Assembly (NCBI RefSeq): GCF_017357225.1
Contig: NZ_CP071610.1
Location: 124,001 to 188,000, forward strand
From: Rhizobium binae
Lineage (GTDB): Bacteria; Pseudomonadota; Alphaproteobacteria; Rhizobiales; Rhizobiaceae
Length of the DNA: 64,000 nt
Direction of reading: 5' to 3'
The translations under genes were made by a program, and so were the position numbers. The notes beneath the pieces were generated by a model. That model searched no databases and had not been told where the DNA came from. It was given only the letters and a program-made list of their open reading frames with translations. Positions 63,490 to 64,000 of the stretch are shown here, piece after piece. Every line of letters begins with the position of its first letter. Within the stretch, counting starts at the first letter, position 1.

Positions 63490-64000
63490 ATGACGAAGCC
63501 TCCGAGATCAAAACCCCTCCTTCGTGACGCCGAGGTCCCGATCCGGTCCCGGCCGCGCAGGAAACGGAATCCCGCCCAACCGCAGCTGCTGTTCGATCCC
63601 ATGCCGGAGCGCGTCGAGCCTGCGCTGGCGCAATTGAAGTCCCGTCCACCAATAGGAAACGAGTGGAGTTGGGAGCTGAAATGGGATGGCTATCGCCTCG
63701 CGGTCCATATCGAGCCCCAAGGCGTCCGGATCCTCACCCGCGGCGGCCATGACTGGACCCACCGGTTTCCGGCCATAGAGCAGGCCGCCCGAGCGCTCGG
63801 GCCGGCGACGATGATCATCGATGGCGAAGCCGTTGTTCTCGACGAAGAGGGTCGGCCGGATTTTGGGCTGCTGCAGCAATCGCTCGGCGCATCCGGCAAA
63901 CAGGCTGGCAACCGCGCCTCCGACGCCGTTCTTTACGCTTTCGATCTTGTTTATCTGGACGGCCACGATCTGCGTGGTGTCGAATATCGGTCCCGCCGAC
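63490..64000 (+). CDS. ligD: LigD-like ATP-dependent DNA ligase (partial)
   Basis: ATG 63490 opens a frame that runs off the window (170 codons). After a basic N-terminus, WSWELKWDGYRLAVHIEPQG carries the adenylation lysine (motif I, KWDGYR). IIDGEAVVLDEEGRPDFGLL and LYAFDLVYLDGHDLRG are ligase motifs III and IIIa. This is the ligase domain of LigD-type enzymes that seal double-strand breaks with Ku. Whether polymerase or nuclease domains follow is outside the window. Confidence 0.85.
   Translation, partial: MTKPPRSKPLLRDAEVPIRSRPRRKRNPAQPQLLFDPMPERVEPALAQLKSRPPIGNEWSWELKWDGYRLAVHIEPQGVRILTRGGHDWTHRFPAIEQAARALGPATMIIDGEAVVLDEEGRPDFGLLQQSLGASGKQAGNRASDAVLYAFDLVYLDGHDLRGVEYRSRR

Overview
The window reads as part of a large plasmid, probably symbiotic, from a member of the Rhizobiales (Rhizobium/Sinorhizobium type). 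The evidence is the imp-style type VI secretion (T6SS) cluster, a plasmid-type imuA-imuB-dnaE2 cassette with an alphaproteobacterial LexA box, a XopD/NopD-like SUMO-protease effector gene, relics of fixG and a cytochrome P450, and a very dense load of rhizobial insertion sequences. No rRNA or tRNA gene and no CRISPR array was seen.

Layout. 1-8.3 kb: the 3' end of a histidine kinase, an IS3-family element, a C48 (Ulp1-like) protease gene with internal repeats, then a pile of broken IS5, IS630, IS21 and IS110 copies. 8.3-28.3 kb: a T6SS island in two divergent arms. The minus arm is tssA-B-C-hcp-tssE-F-G, followed after a gap by vgrG and a PAAR gene. The plus arm is tssK, a damaged tagH (FHA), tssL, tssM and an unrecognised 513-residue protein. 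An IS110 element sits in the slot directly after PAAR, where an effector or adaptor would be expected. No tssH (clpV), tssJ or kinase/phosphatase pair is visible here, so the system is incomplete within the window.

28.3-45 kb: a graveyard of transposable elements (IS5, IS21, IS110, IS30, ISNCY, IS6, Tn3). Only the first IS30, the first ISNCY and the Tn3 tnpA look intact. Between them are an iteron array with a DnaA-like box and an AT-rich tract (candidate replication origin), two FNR/FixK-type sites with a strong terminator and a collapsed fixG, and a P450 3' remnant.

45-57 kb: two small exported-protein genes, then a minus-strand block. It holds a polar amino-acid-type ABC transporter and a catabolic operon (flavin reductase, aldehyde dehydrogenase, luciferase-like monooxygenase, alpha/beta hydrolase, carboxymuconolactone-decarboxylase-like protein) behind a PucR/GAF regulator. 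The first four enzymes match the parts list of the trigonelline (N-methylnicotinate) pathway TgnA/C/B/D. A divergent DUF1185 gene and an Lrp-type regulator follow. 57-64 kb: a cold-shock gene, the SOS-controlled imuA-imuB-dnaE2 mutagenesis cassette, and the start of an LigD-like ATP-dependent DNA ligase.

The window therefore combines an interbacterial or host-interaction layer (T6SS, SUMO protease), a plant-metabolite utilisation layer, and a DNA damage/mutagenesis layer, separated by decayed mobile DNA. All assignments come from reading motifs and family resemblance by eye. No database search was run.
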